DNA of 27,619 nucleotides from a virus. The stretch covers positions 1 through 27,619 of IMG/VR virus record IMGVR_UViG_3300007229_000058; one strand, written 5' to 3'. Of the stretch, positions 6,055 through 13,312 are shown piece by piece (positions within the stretch are counted from its first letter, which is position 1; every line of letters starts with the position of its first letter). The translations under genes and the position numbers were made by a program. Under the pieces are notes generated by a model. That model ran no database searches. It saw only the letters and a program-made list of their open reading frames with translations, and had not been told where the DNA came from.

Positions 6055-6901
6055 TGGAGCCTTCACCTCACCAAAACTTCGCAGGCTGTCCGTGATCCTC
6101 GGCGTACCCTGGCCTCACGCCATCGGGCTGGCAGGGCTGCTCTGGCGGTTCGCAGCGAAACATGCCCCAACAGGCGAGATCGGACGCCACGACGATGAGG
6201 AGGTCGCTGCGGCCCTTGAGTGGGCCGGAGAGGCCGACGAGCTGATTGCGGCTCTGGTCCGCTGCCGGCTCCTCGACCGCGTAAACGGTCCCGCGAGGCT
6301 CATCGTTCACGATTGGCCGGACCATGCACCTCGCTATGTTCAAGCCACGCTCCGCAGGCGTGACCTGTTCTGGTCTCACCACTACGAACAGCAGGGCGAA
6401 CAGAGACACGAACAAAACGAACAAGGCGAACACACTACAGAGGGGACTGTAGACGAGACTGTAGTCGGGACTGTAGAGCAGTCTGTAGTCGAGACTACCT
6501 CTTCCTCCTCCTCCTCCTCCACCCTTACCTCCTCCTCTCCCTCCACCTATACCTCGAAGATGACGCGAATGGTTGAGGCGATCTGGGACTCGTATGTGCC
6601 GGGGAAGAAGACGGGGAAGGCTGAAGCGTTCAAGGCGATTCGGAACTCGATTGAGAAGATCTCTTCTGAGTTCAAGGTCAGCGTTGAAGACGCTGCCCGC
6701 GAAATCCTTCTCAGGACCAGGCGGGACGCAGAACGCTATCGGGAGCAACTAAGAAACGGCGAGACAGAGATCGAGTTCATCCCATTCGGGGTGAGTTACT
6801 TCAGAAAAGAAAGGTGGCTTGATGATGATGATGAACCAGAGGCAACACCAACTCGAGGAGACCTCGCGGATCGAGACCTCAAGAGGATCAGAGGAACCTA
6901 G
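6047..6901 (+). CDS. Replication-initiator-like protein (winged-helix N-terminus, Ser-rich linker)
   Basis: The start is GTG 6047 behind AAGGGAAAAGGGGG; the upstream extension of the frame lies in the preceding gene. Residues 1-100 resemble the DNA-binding N-terminal domain of phage replication proteins (replisome organizer, DnaD or O type): SPKLRRLSVILGV, LAGLLWRFAAKHAPTGEIG, then ALVRCRLLDR and LIVHDWPDHAPRYV. Then come a Gln/Glu/His-rich segment, tandem four-residue repeats (GTVD, ETVV, GTVE, QSVV), a Ser-rich linker and a C-terminal helical domain (MVEAIWDSYVPGKKTGKAEA onward). Repeats inside the gene resemble origin iterons, as in lambda O. Likely role: origin binding and helicase recruitment. 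No polymerase or helicase is in view, so it probably depends on host replication machinery. Confidence 0.6.
   Translation: MLDGAFTSPKLRRLSVILGVPWPHAIGLAGLLWRFAAKHAPTGEIGRHDDEEVAAALEWAGEADELIAALVRCRLLDRVNGPARLIVHDWPDHAPRYVQATLRRRDLFWSHHYEQQGEQRHEQNEQGEHTTEGTVDETVVGTVEQSVVETTSSSSSSSTLTSSSPSTYTSKMTRMVEAIWDSYVPGKKTGKAEAFKAIRNSIEKISSEFKVSVEDAAREILLRTRRDAERYREQLRNGETEIEFIPFGVSYFRKERWLDDDDEPEATPTRGDLADRDLKRIRGT
6429..6500. repeat. 12-bp iteron-like tandem repeats inside the replication gene
   Basis: CTGTAG occurs at 6447, 6459, 6471 and 6483, exactly 12 bases apart. In the same phase the flanking units carry CTACAG (6435, its reverse complement) and CTACCT (6495). Preceding bases are partly conserved (GGGGA, CGAGA, CGGGA). 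A nearly pure pyrimidine tract of about 60 bases follows (6497-6556). Repeats with fixed helical spacing inside a replication-protein gene are typical of phage origins such as lambda ori. Confidence 0.5.
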
Positions 6902-7391
6902 TTGGTCAGCGAACTTTCGGCTGCTCAGATCGCTCTATGCGAACTGGGAGCCGAACGATGAGATTCTGCGAGAGGTTTGGTTCCGCTGTTACGACAAGCC
7001 GAACGGGATCGGTGTTGCAGAAGTGAGCCACGAAGACCTGCGCATTGCAATCGTGGACTCACGCCAAGTCAACAACTGGAAAGAACCAGACTTCGAGCGC
7101 ATCGCCAAGTTCTACCGAATCAAACGGCAGGAACGAATCATCAAAAACCAGACGCATGAAAGCCGTGATCAGATGGCGTCCGAGCGAGAGCAATGCAAGC
7201 GAGAGCATGAGCGGAGAATCCAGAGAATTGAAAACTGGACGCCGGAACGGAGGAAGGCCGCAGTGAACCGAGTCAGATCGACATTCAGCATGTACCGAAA
7301 TGATCCTGTTCCGCCAACAGAAGGCGGATGGAGTTCCATGCTTTCGGGGATGGTTGTTGCCGCTGACGAGGAGATTCTAAATGCCTGCTGA
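6822..7391 (+). CDS. Hypothetical replication-region protein (189 aa)
   Basis: The 5' end overlaps the replication gene by 80 bases in another frame. Four ATG codons in a row (6822-6833), preceded by GAAAGGTGG, mark the start, and the first residues are low-complexity. From residue 27 a globular part is visible (ANFRLLRSLYANWEPNDEI, then LRIAIVDSRQVNNWKEPDF). A long charged helix follows (SEREQCKREHERRIQRIEN) and then a short C-terminal segment. Position after an initiator-like gene would fit a helicase loader or replication accessory protein, but no Walker motif is present and no family is recognised. Confidence 0.55.
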   Translation: MMMMNQRQHQLEETSRIETSRGSEEPSWSANFRLLRSLYANWEPNDEILREVWFRCYDKPNGIGVAEVSHEDLRIAIVDSRQVNNWKEPDFERIAKFYRIKRQERIIKNQTHESRDQMASEREQCKREHERRIQRIENWTPERRKAAVNRVRSTFSMYRNDPVPPTEGGWSSMLSGMVVAADEEILNAC

Positions 7392-7818
7392 TCCAGCTCG
7401 ACCTGCAATGGTGAAGAGAACTCTGTTCATTGTTCGAGGAGCGCCCGGATCGGGCAAGTCTCGCCTGGCTCGAATCATTGCACCCGGTGCTTGCTATTCT
7501 GCCGATGACTATTTCGAGACATTGGCGATGGAGTACGCGAAGACATACGAAGAGGTCTGGAAGGCGGAGAAACTCGGCGCGGCTCACGATGAATGTTTCG
7601 ATCGTGTCCACGGAGCGATGGCCGCACGGTGCAACCGGATCTCAGTTCACAACACCTTTATCAAACGGTCGGAGATTCAGCGATACCGGGAACTCGCAAC
7701 TGAGAGAGGGTACGAATTGAACGTGATCAGGATGGAGAGCAATTTCGGAAACGTCCACAAGGTTCCGGTCGGAAAGGTTGACAAGATGCGTCGAGAACTT
7801 GAAGCGTGGGAGTGCTGA
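7381..7818 (+). CDS. P-loop ATPase/kinase of the AAA_33 / N4BP2-like type
   Basis: The N-terminal sequence TLFIVRGAPGSGKSRLAR has Walker A at residues 20-27. It is followed by GACYSADDYF, the strand after the P-loop seen in predicted polynucleotide-kinase-like proteins (AAA_33, N4BP2L1-like). AAHDECFDRVHGAMAARCNRISVHNTF matches the family pattern in which a substrate-binding helix leads to a second strand ending in N-T. The length of 145 aa is normal for phage members. Likely function is ATP-dependent phosphorylation of a nucleic-acid end or small substrate; the substrate cannot be told. ATG 7381 is preceded by GAGGAG and overlaps the previous stop region by 11 bases; ATG 7408 is an alternative. 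Confidence 0.75.
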   Translation: MPADPARPAMVKRTLFIVRGAPGSGKSRLARIIAPGACYSADDYFETLAMEYAKTYEEVWKAEKLGAAHDECFDRVHGAMAARCNRISVHNTFIKRSEIQRYRELATERGYELNVIRMESNFGNVHKVPVGKVDKMRRELEAWEC

Positions 7819-7820
7819 CA

Positions 7821-8108
7821 ATGGAACGAGCGGTCAACGGACTCGAGGGTGGCAACATGACGATGCGAGCGCTTCCAGATGGGTGCAGTCGAATCCAAGG
7901 GCGATGCGTTCAAACGGGTGAACTCTGGTCTGTCAAAGTGAAGACCGACAAGCTCATGACGTACCTGCGACTGCTGACCAACCCGGCGATAAGGACGCCG
8001 CTCATTCAAGAAGCATTCCCAGACATGGAACCCGAAGCACGCGAGTACCTGGTCTCTGGCATCAGTCCAGATGGTTGGAATCAGATGTTTGGGAAAACAA
8101 ACGGATGA
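7821..8108 (+). CDS. Conserved-looking phage hypothetical protein (95 aa)
   Basis: The ATG at 7821 is preceded by GGGAG at 8 bases; in-frame GTG codons at 7806 and 7812 lie inside the previous gene. The sequence ends with ARE-YLVSGISPDGWNQMFG. This resembles the C-terminal pattern REFLISG-x2-P-x2-W-x2-MFG that recurs in small phage proteins of unknown function, where a Cys pair is sometimes present in place of Ser/Asp. The N-terminal half includes a strand RCVQTGELWSVKV. No catalytic motif is seen. It is coupled to the nuclease gene by an ATGA overlap. Confidence 0.6.
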   Translation: MERAVNGLEGGNMTMRALPDGCSRIQGRCVQTGELWSVKVKTDKLMTYLRLLTNPAIRTPLIQEAFPDMEPEAREYLVSGISPDGWNQMFGKTNG

Positions 8109-8440
8109 GCAATCACCAAAGACAAAAAGGGAAGGCCGGCGAAAGAGAATTTGCAAAGGTGTTGAGAGAACTGGGCTTTGACGCGCGAAGGTCGCAACAG
8201 TATTCGGGAGAGGGTGGCACGGCTGACCTCGTCACCTCGATTCCGAACCTGCACGTTGAAGTCAAGAGGAGGACGAAGATCGGGGCTGCCCGATTCATGG
8301 ACCAGGCCGAACGCGATCGGCTTGATTCCGACATCCCTCTCATCGCAATGCGCGAAGACGGAGGCGAATGGCTCGTGGTCATAAAAGCGAAAGATCTCAC
8401 AGCGGTAGCAAGAAAGATCCGAGGTATTCCAGAGATGTGA
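8105..8440 (+). CDS. PDDEXK-superfamily endonuclease (Holliday-resolvase-like)
   Basis: This is a 111-residue protein with the PDDEXK nuclease core: a helix with E15 (KGKAGEREFAKVL), the substrate-facing D41 in GGTADLV, and E52-V-K54 in HVEVKRR. The QQYSGEGGTADL stretch between helix and Asp is typical of phage and archaeal Hjc-like or phage putative PDDEXK nucleases. It probably cleaves branched DNA during replication, recombination or packaging. Start ATG 8105 overlaps the previous stop (ATGA). It overlaps the sigma-like gene downstream by 73 bases. Confidence 0.78.
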   Translation: MSNHQRQKGKAGEREFAKVLRELGFDARRSQQYSGEGGTADLVTSIPNLHVEVKRRTKIGAARFMDQAERDRLDSDIPLIAMREDGGEWLVVIKAKDLTAVARKIRGIPEM

Positions 8441-8970
8441 GTCTGCACCTCGGGTTCATCCATCAACTCGCTTTTCGATGGAACCAATCGCCGCCTCTCT
8501 CCGCCTTTCAAACGGAGGAGGTTGTCAATGTTGCCTTCGTAGAAGCCGACAGGCTGCTCAGAGAAAAATATAGGCCATCGCTTGGGACAGTCACGACATT
8601 TCTGCGCGCCTACCTTCTGGGGCGCGTCGAGTACGAAATGCTCAAGGGGCTGGGACTGAAGAAACGGACGGGAGGGTGGAAGAACGCCATCCAGCTTGAT
8701 CTCGGAAGGCTCCCTCACCAAGCCATGCCAGGCGATCAGATGCAACTTGACGAGATGATTTCTGGTCTGCACCCAGATCTCAGGAGGGTCGCAAGGGACT
8801 TGTCAGAAGGCCGCACCCTGCTCGAGATCGTGAGGGAAATCGGAGTGGATCATTTCGACCTTTACGATGAAGAGTCTGGCGGCGAAAACCCGGAGGAGTC
8901 TCCAGAAGAAAAAGCCGCCGAAGAGTTGCGGCAAATGCTCGCAAAGTCCTTGAGATCCATCCCGAAATGA
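8368..8970 (+). CDS. Divergent sigma-70-like transcription factor
   Basis: The 200-residue protein carries a region-2-like segment (about residues 49-91): EEVVNVAFVEADRLLREKYRP then SLGTVTTFLRAYLLGRVEYEML. This follows the sigma-70 pattern in which an acidic helix leads to A-x3-A, F/Y-x-P-x3-G, F-T-T-F-L and a basic G-R-V helix. A later part (LHPDLRRVARDLSEGRTLLEIVREIGVD) looks like a region-4 helix-turn-helix, although shortened. The tail is acidic. It lies just before lysis and structural genes, so late-gene activation is a reasonable inference. ATG 8368 follows GGAGG; GTG 8437 is an alternative that would avoid most of the overlap with the nuclease gene. Confidence 0.6.
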   Translation: MARGHKSERSHSGSKKDPRYSRDVSLHLGFIHQLAFRWNQSPPLSAFQTEEVVNVAFVEADRLLREKYRPSLGTVTTFLRAYLLGRVEYEMLKGLGLKKRTGGWKNAIQLDLGRLPHQAMPGDQMQLDEMISGLHPDLRRVARDLSEGRTLLEIVREIGVDHFDLYDEESGGENPEESPEEKAAEELRQMLAKSLRSIPK

Positions 8971-9233
8971 CTGAACCAAATAGACAAACGGTGACCGTGA
9001 TTCTTCAAGCGCTTCAACTGGTCACATTGGTGATCGGGGTCGCGGCGGTCTTCCTCACAGTGGGCCGAAGAGATGAGCGGCTTTCACAGAACACCAACGA
9101 GATTGCCGAACTGAGAGATATCGCGTCTGACCTTGTCAAAACCTCGATCGAAGCCACCACCACGAACCGGGACCAGGACCGAAGCCTCGATGATTTGAGG
9201 ACTCGCCTGGCACGACTGGAGAATGCACGATGA
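8967..9233 (+). CDS. Small single-span membrane protein with coiled coil (lysis candidate)
   Basis: It is coupled by ATGA to the sigma-like gene. Residues 12-32 (LQALQLVTLVIGVAAVFLTVG) form one hydrophobic segment followed by two Arg residues. The remaining 50 residues are a polar helical region with heptad character (NTNEIAELRDIASDLVKT, DLRTRLARLENAR). This shape fits an inner-membrane spanin subunit or a one-span holin. The next gene encodes a lipoprotein overlapping by 4 bases, which favours a spanin-like pair. No sequence family is recognised and no endolysin is adjacent. Confidence 0.55.
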   Translation: MTEPNRQTVTVILQALQLVTLVIGVAAVFLTVGRRDERLSQNTNEIAELRDIASDLVKTSIEATTTNRDQDRSLDDLRTRLARLENAR

Positions 9234-9766
9234 AGGACGCTCTCAAGGCAAACAAACGGGCCGCCATCACCATCAGCTCGCTCGTCGGGTTTCTGTTGAT
9301 CTCCGCCACGCTCTCGGCTTGCCAACTTCAAGACATGATCAAGTTTGAAGTTCCTGAGAAGGTTCAGGCCGCCATCGACACCGAGAACAGAGTGCCGGTA
9401 TCGAAATCAGATCAGGTCTGGGAAGACTGGCAGGTCTTTGTCGAGAGGCAGAACAAGAGGCTTGCTGAGGCCATCGGGTCGGCTCAGGAGCAACTCGCCA
9501 TCATCGAGAGCCTCACCGAGACCGGAATCAGCTTGGGCCAGGATGCAGCGTCAACCCTGCCCGGTGGTGCTTTGATCTCGTCTGGCCTCGCTCTCATGGG
9601 CGGGCTGTTCCTCAAAAGACCCGGCGACAAGAAGCGAGAGAAGGAACAAACGGACGCATCTTTCGATGCTGGGCTGAAGAGAGGCCGAGAGATTGCGCAG
9701 GCTGCGTCTCAAGCGATCGCAGCATTGAAGGAGAGTCAGAGCGAGGAAAAGGACGCGGACGCCTGA
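9230..9766 (+). CDS. Predicted phage lipoprotein with second hydrophobic segment
   Basis: The N-terminus has a lipoprotein signal: basic start (MKDALKANKR), hydrophobic core (ITISSLVGFLLISATL) and lipobox LSAC with the Cys at residue 31. After it come a polar helical region (residues 45-100) and a Gly-rich hydrophobic segment (GGALISSGLALMGGLFLKR, about 112-130). A charged helical tail ends the protein. Outer spanins are phage lipoproteins, but a C-terminal hydrophobic segment is unusual for them, so the role is open. ATGA overlap ties it to the preceding one-span membrane protein, which suggests a shared envelope function, likely lysis. Confidence 0.6.
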   Translation: MKDALKANKRAAITISSLVGFLLISATLSACQLQDMIKFEVPEKVQAAIDTENRVPVSKSDQVWEDWQVFVERQNKRLAEAIGSAQEQLAIIESLTETGISLGQDAASTLPGGALISSGLALMGGLFLKRPGDKKREKEQTDASFDAGLKRGREIAQAASQAIAALKESQSEEKDADA

Positions 9767-9786
9767 GAGAGGATCTACAGACCTCT

Positions 9787-9802
9787 GGTGGCAAGGGCCA
9801 CC
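9787..9802. other. Short hairpin in the gap before the phosphoesterase gene
   Basis: GGTGGC (9787-9792) and GCCACC (9797-9802) form a perfect 6-bp stem with a 4-base AAGG loop, within the 59-base gap 9767-9825. No T tract follows, so terminator function is doubtful. Confidence 0.3.
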
Positions 9803-9825
9803 GACAAATGATCGGGGCATAAACG

Positions 9826-10710
9826 GTGAAGACTAAGATTCCTTGGGCTGTGCAACAGACTTCGAAGGGCTGCTATCGAGTGGACCTGTATGCAACTGGA
9901 CCACACTGGAGCCAAGACTTCCTCCTTTCCTCCGACCGCCACCACGACAATGCACACAGCGACTGGCGGCTCGAGATGCTCCACCTCGATGAGGCAGTGG
10001 AGCGCAACGCGGGCATCCTCGACATCGGAGATCTGCACTGTGCGATGCAGGGCAAGTGGGACCGGCGAGCAGATCTGAGCCAGTGCCGGCCAGAACACCA
10101 ACAGGGTCGATACCTCGACAGCCTCGTCGAAACGGCTGCCGAGTTCTATGAACCCTTCGCCGAGCATTTCGTTCTCATGTCGCCAGGCAACCATGAGCAG
10201 TCGATCCTGAAGCACCATGAAACGGACCTCACCGAGCGGCTGGCCGAGAGGCTCAGGGCAGCAGGGTCGCCAGTGGTCACCGGAACCTATGGCGGCTTCG
10301 TCAGGTTCGTGGTCAACCTTGAGGGCGGCAAGACACTCAGTCGGGTGATGTATTACCACCACGGTCATGGCGGCGGTGGGCTGATGACGCACGGAGTTCT
10401 CAACACTCGCCGGCGTCAGTCCTACCTGCCCAACGCGGACATGGTGTGGTCTGGTCACACTCACGACTCCTGGCAGGTCAGGCTTTCGAAGATGAGCCTC
10501 ACCAGCTCGGGAACGGTCAGGCTCGACGATGTCCACCATGTCAGCACGCCGGGCTACAAGGACGAGATGAGTCCGATGGAGGGGTGGCATGTCGAGCGAG
10601 GTTCACCACCCAAGCCAAACGGTGCGGCATGGCTGAGGCTCTCGGTTGAGCATCACAGCAAGCCCACCAAGCATCGACGCATCGGCATCAAGATCGAAGA
10701 GGCCAGATGA
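9826..10710 (+). CDS. Calcineurin-like metallophosphoesterase
   Basis: This 294-residue protein has the ordered metal-binding motifs of calcineurin-like phosphoesterases: a first motif varied to S-D-R-H-H (36-40), GDLHCAM (68-74), the diagnostic GNHE (121-124), HHGHGG (178-183) and GHTHDSW (210-216). These residues bind two metal ions. The first motif is normally D-x-H, so SDRHH is a slight variant. Phages often carry such enzymes near the terminase, with nucleic-acid or cyclic-nucleotide substrates suggested; the substrate is unknown here. GTG 9826 follows GGGG at about 9 bases, a weak site. It is coupled by ATGA to the next gene. Confidence 0.85.
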   Translation: MKTKIPWAVQQTSKGCYRVDLYATGPHWSQDFLLSSDRHHDNAHSDWRLEMLHLDEAVERNAGILDIGDLHCAMQGKWDRRADLSQCRPEHQQGRYLDSLVETAAEFYEPFAEHFVLMSPGNHEQSILKHHETDLTERLAERLRAAGSPVVTGTYGGFVRFVVNLEGGKTLSRVMYYHHGHGGGGLMTHGVLNTRRRQSYLPNADMVWSGHTHDSWQVRLSKMSLTSSGTVRLDDVHHVSTPGYKDEMSPMEGWHVERGSPPKPNGAAWLRLSVEHHSKPTKHRRIGIKIEEAR

Positions 10711-10973
10711 GCGAGACGAGACCAATACCGGCGGATGTTGCTCGAGCAGTGCGGGACGCTGTCGCACAGGTCATCGAAAACGGTGGGGCTGATGCTGTGC
10801 TGCTGTGTCTGACCCGGCATCGAAAGGGAGAGACCGAGACGTATGCTGTGCCATTTGGAAATCTCCACGCGGTCAGAGGTCTTGCTGAGTACGCCTATGG
10901 CAGGCTGATCGAAGGCATGGAGACCGAAGACCTCGAAGACGAAGAAGAAGAAGAGGACGATGACGATGAATGA
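10707..10973 (+). CDS. Small protein with polyacidic tail (88 aa)
   Basis: It starts by ATGA overlap with the phosphoesterase gene. Residues 1-70 appear folded, with a helix (ADVARAVRDAVAQVIENGG) and a strand-helix unit (TYAVPFGNLHAVRGLAEYAYG). The last 18 residues are almost all Glu and Asp. This kind of acidic tail is common in small phage DNA-mimic or partner-binding proteins, but nothing else supports such a role. No family is recognised. It overlaps the small-terminase candidate by 8 bases. Confidence 0.6.
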   Translation: MSETRPIPADVARAVRDAVAQVIENGGADAVLLCLTRHRKGETETYAVPFGNLHAVRGLAEYAYGRLIEGMETEDLEDEEEEEDDDDE

Positions 10974-11316
10974 AGAACACACCGACCCCGACTACAACCG
11001 AGACAACGGCGGACGCTTTGGGCCGGGCAACAAGGGCGGTCCTGGTCGCAAGCCTGGCACCAAGGTTCCGAGCATGAAGGCGGCACTTGAGCGGGCCATC
11101 TTGGACACGCTCCGCGAGGAGGGCGAGGAGCCTCGGACAGTCCTTGACGCACTGGCACAAACGGCGCTGGTGCTTGCCAAAGAGGGTGATTTCAAGTTTT
11201 GGAAGGAGATCATGGACCGGATCGACGGACCAGTGAAGCAGCACGTTGAGACCGAGCAGACAGTGACCATCGAGCGAGTAGCCACCAAGCCACCCACAGA
11301 AGAGGATGACCTTTGA
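10966..11316 (+). CDS. DUF5681-like protein, candidate small terminase subunit
   Basis: The 116-residue protein begins with an Asn/Gly/Arg-rich stretch (NGGRFGPGNKGGPGRKPG). This is the signature of DUF5681-type phage proteins, followed by helices ERAILDTLREEGEEP and FKFWKEIMDRIDGPVKQ. Proteins with this layout are usually found beside the large terminase and are regarded as small-terminase or packaging-associated DNA binders. The start is either ATG 10960 or 10966; the second has better spacing from GAAGAGGA. Here the large terminase is 2.8 kb downstream, separated by fibre genes, which is unusual. Confidence 0.6.
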   Translation: MNEEHTDPDYNRDNGGRFGPGNKGGPGRKPGTKVPSMKAALERAILDTLREEGEEPRTVLDALAQTALVLAKEGDFKFWKEIMDRIDGPVKQHVETEQTVTIERVATKPPTEEDDL

Positions 11317-11675
11317 CCTTCGAGATCTACGGCAACACCATCACCATTGAACAGGGTTCCACCTTCAGCCTTTCCCTCAACTGGGCAGATTCCAGTGGCG
11401 ACACCCTCACGCTTTCCACGGACAACTACACCGCTCGAATGATGGGCCGGGTTGGCCGGGAATCATCGTCAACGCTTTTCTCTTGGGCGACTGGATCGGA
11501 GATCGTCCTTGCAAACTCAAACCCCAACATTGTCATCACCGCAGCGGCCACGGCAACGGATGACCTTCCGGCTCCGACCGAAGGGGTCTACGATCTCGAG
11601 CTGGTTTCTGCTGCGGGGGTGGTCTCCAAGATTCTCAAGGGACGCCTCAGAATTGAGCGCGAAGTGACAAGATGA
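11313..11675 (+). CDS. Fibre-module accessory protein (BppU-N-like beta domain)
   Basis: The gene uses a TTG start overlapping the previous stop (TTGA) with GAGG 7 bases upstream. The translation has the pattern ITIEQGSTFSLSLNWADSSG, then YTARMMGR, then GVYDLELVSAAG and a closing GRLRIEREVTR. That is the layout of small beta-rich phage proteins encoded just before tail-fibre genes (the BppU N-terminal-like type), where the domain attaches fibres or baseplate parts. At 120 aa it is a single domain. It is coupled to the fibre gene by ATGA. Confidence 0.6.
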   Translation: MTFEIYGNTITIEQGSTFSLSLNWADSSGDTLTLSTDNYTARMMGRVGRESSSTLFSWATGSEIVLANSNPNIVITAAATATDDLPAPTEGVYDLELVSAAGVVSKILKGRLRIEREVTR

Positions 11676-13312
11676 GTGTGACCGTCAATGAATCCAACTA
11701 CACCGTCACCATCAACGAGGCGACACAAACGGTTCAGGTGGCCTCGCCTGGCCCCGCTGGTCAGGGTGTGCCAACTGGTGGAAGCACCGGGCAAGTCTTG
11801 GCAAAGGTTGACGGTACGAATTACAACACGACCTGGTCCTCAGCGGGAAATGGAACTGTCACCTCGGTGACTCCGCAGGGTGACAATGGTTCTGGGACTG
11901 CGATCACCAGTAGTGGAAACATCAAGGTTGCTGGGACCGCTCCGATCTCAACGACTGTGGTCGGTGACACGATCACGGTCACGCACGACACCAAAGCAGG
12001 AACCGGAACCAGTACCAACTATCCGGGTTCGATCGAGGTTGACTCGTTCGGGCATGTCCTCGGCGTCGGAACGACTGCGCCGCCCGCTCAAGCCGCGAAC
12101 AATCTGAGCGATCTGGCGAACGCGGGAACGGCTCGAACCAACCTCGGAGCCACGACCGTCGGAGCCAATGTGTTCACAGCGGCAGATGCCGCTGCTGCTC
12201 GGACAGCGATCGGTGCCGGTACGGGCAACGGCGATCTTCTCGCCTCGAACAACTTGAGCGAGGTGACAGACTCAACCGCTCGGACGAACCTCGGTCTGGG
12301 GAACGCCGCGATTCTTGACACGGGCGTCGGAAACACCGACCTGCTCAAGTGTGGCGCAAACGTCACACAAGGAGACTTCCTCCGCATCAACGCTTTGAGC
12401 GCACTGGTAGAAGGCCGGACGAACGCCGAAGTCCTTTCGGACATCGGTGCTGCTGCTGCAAGCCACAACCACGCGGCTGGCGACATTACCTCGGGAACCC
12501 TTGCGGTTGCTCGCATCCCGGACATCTCGACAGATAAGTTGACCAGCGGAACCCTTGCAGTCGCTCGCGGCGGCACGGGATTGACCTCGCTTTCGACGCT
12601 CCTCAACTCGAACACAACGAAGTCAGATGTTGGTCTTGGAAATGTGACAAACATTGAGGCGCAGCCGGTAGACGCAGACCTGACCGCGATCGCCGGACTG
12701 ACATCGGCAGCAGACAAGGGAATCCAGTTCACCGGATCTGGTTCGGCTGGCGTCTACGACCTGACCGCAGCAGGCAAGGCGTTGCTCGACGATGCAGACG
12801 CAGCGGCTCAACGCACGACGCTCGGTCTCGGAACTGCGGCGACCTCAGCGACCGGAGACTTCGCAGCAGCGGCCCACAACCAGTCAGCGACAACGATCAC
12901 AAGCGGAACGCTAGCAGTCGCAAGAGGTGGCACGGGCGTGACTTCACTCCCGATGGTTACGATACCGGGAGCGGCTGACGCGGCTGCGGCTCGCGTCGTT
13001 CTCGGAGTTACCAACGTCGGTTCGTACACCGGGCAGATCGAAACGGCAGCGGACAAGACCTACACCATCGACCCCGGAGCGGCGACCGATCGAACGATCA
13101 CCGGCTTCTACATCAAGACCGCCAGCGGTACGGTCACCGCGACATTGAAGGTGGGGACTGCGGTCGTGAAGGCTGCGAGCGTCACGGATTCAACCGGCGA
13201 CCAGACCAGCCTCGCAAACACGAGCGTCTCGGCGAACGATGTCCTGACGCTTGTTTGCTCCTCGAACTCCTCGGCTCTCGATGTCATCTTCGCGGTGGAG
13301 TACACCGAATGA
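11672..13312 (+). CDS. Tail fibre protein with repeats
   Basis: This 546-residue protein is mostly repeats typical of phage fibres. A short collagen-like start (SPGPAGQGVPTGGSTGQVL) is followed by units of the kind NNLSDLANAGTARTNLG and NNLSEVTDSTARTNLGLG, and by copies of SGTLAVARGGTG (three, around 12495-12960). The C-terminal 90 residues are non-repetitive beta structure (DRTITGFYIKTASGTVTATL to the end), probably a trimer cap or attachment part. Fibre repeats form a trimeric shaft that carries host-recognition proteins. The two following genes are coupled to it by ATGA overlaps and may supply the tip. Confidence 0.8.
   Translation: MSVTVNESNYTVTINEATQTVQVASPGPAGQGVPTGGSTGQVLAKVDGTNYNTTWSSAGNGTVTSVTPQGDNGSGTAITSSGNIKVAGTAPISTTVVGDTITVTHDTKAGTGTSTNYPGSIEVDSFGHVLGVGTTAPPAQAANNLSDLANAGTARTNLGATTVGANVFTAADAAAARTAIGAGTGNGDLLASNNLSEVTDSTARTNLGLGNAAILDTGVGNTDLLKCGANVTQGDFLRINALSALVEGRTNAEVLSDIGAAAASHNHAAGDITSGTLAVARIPDISTDKLTSGTLAVARGGTGLTSLSTLLNSNTTKSDVGLGNVTNIEAQPVDADLTAIAGLTSAADKGIQFTGSGSAGVYDLTAAGKALLDDADAAAQRTTLGLGTAATSATGDFAAAAHNQSATTITSGTLAVARGGTGVTSLPMVTIPGAADAAAARVVLGVTNVGSYTGQIETAADKTYTIDPGAATDRTITGFYIKTASGTVTATLKVGTAVVKAASVTDSTGDQTSLANTSVSANDVLTLVCSSNSSALDVIFAVEYTE
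12495..12960 (+). repeat. In-gene fibre repeats (GTLAVARGGTG type)
   Basis: Three related stretches encoding SGTLAVAR, two of them continuing as GGTG, occur near 12495, 12545 and 12903. The two closest copies are about 50 bases apart and share most of their bases (ggaacccttgc). They are the DNA counterpart of the fibre shaft repeats and could allow recombinational length change. Confidence 0.5.

Noticed and set aside
9775-10590. Long open frame on the minus strand (271 codons)
   Set aside because: It lies wholly opposite the metallophosphoesterase gene, whose metal-binding motifs are clear. The minus-strand translation matches no family and has no ribosome-binding site or promoter context.
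12088-12732. Minus-strand open frame of 214 codons opposite the tail fibre
   Set aside because: It is the mirror of fibre repeats, which creates a repetitive Ala/Val/Ser translation with no family resemblance.
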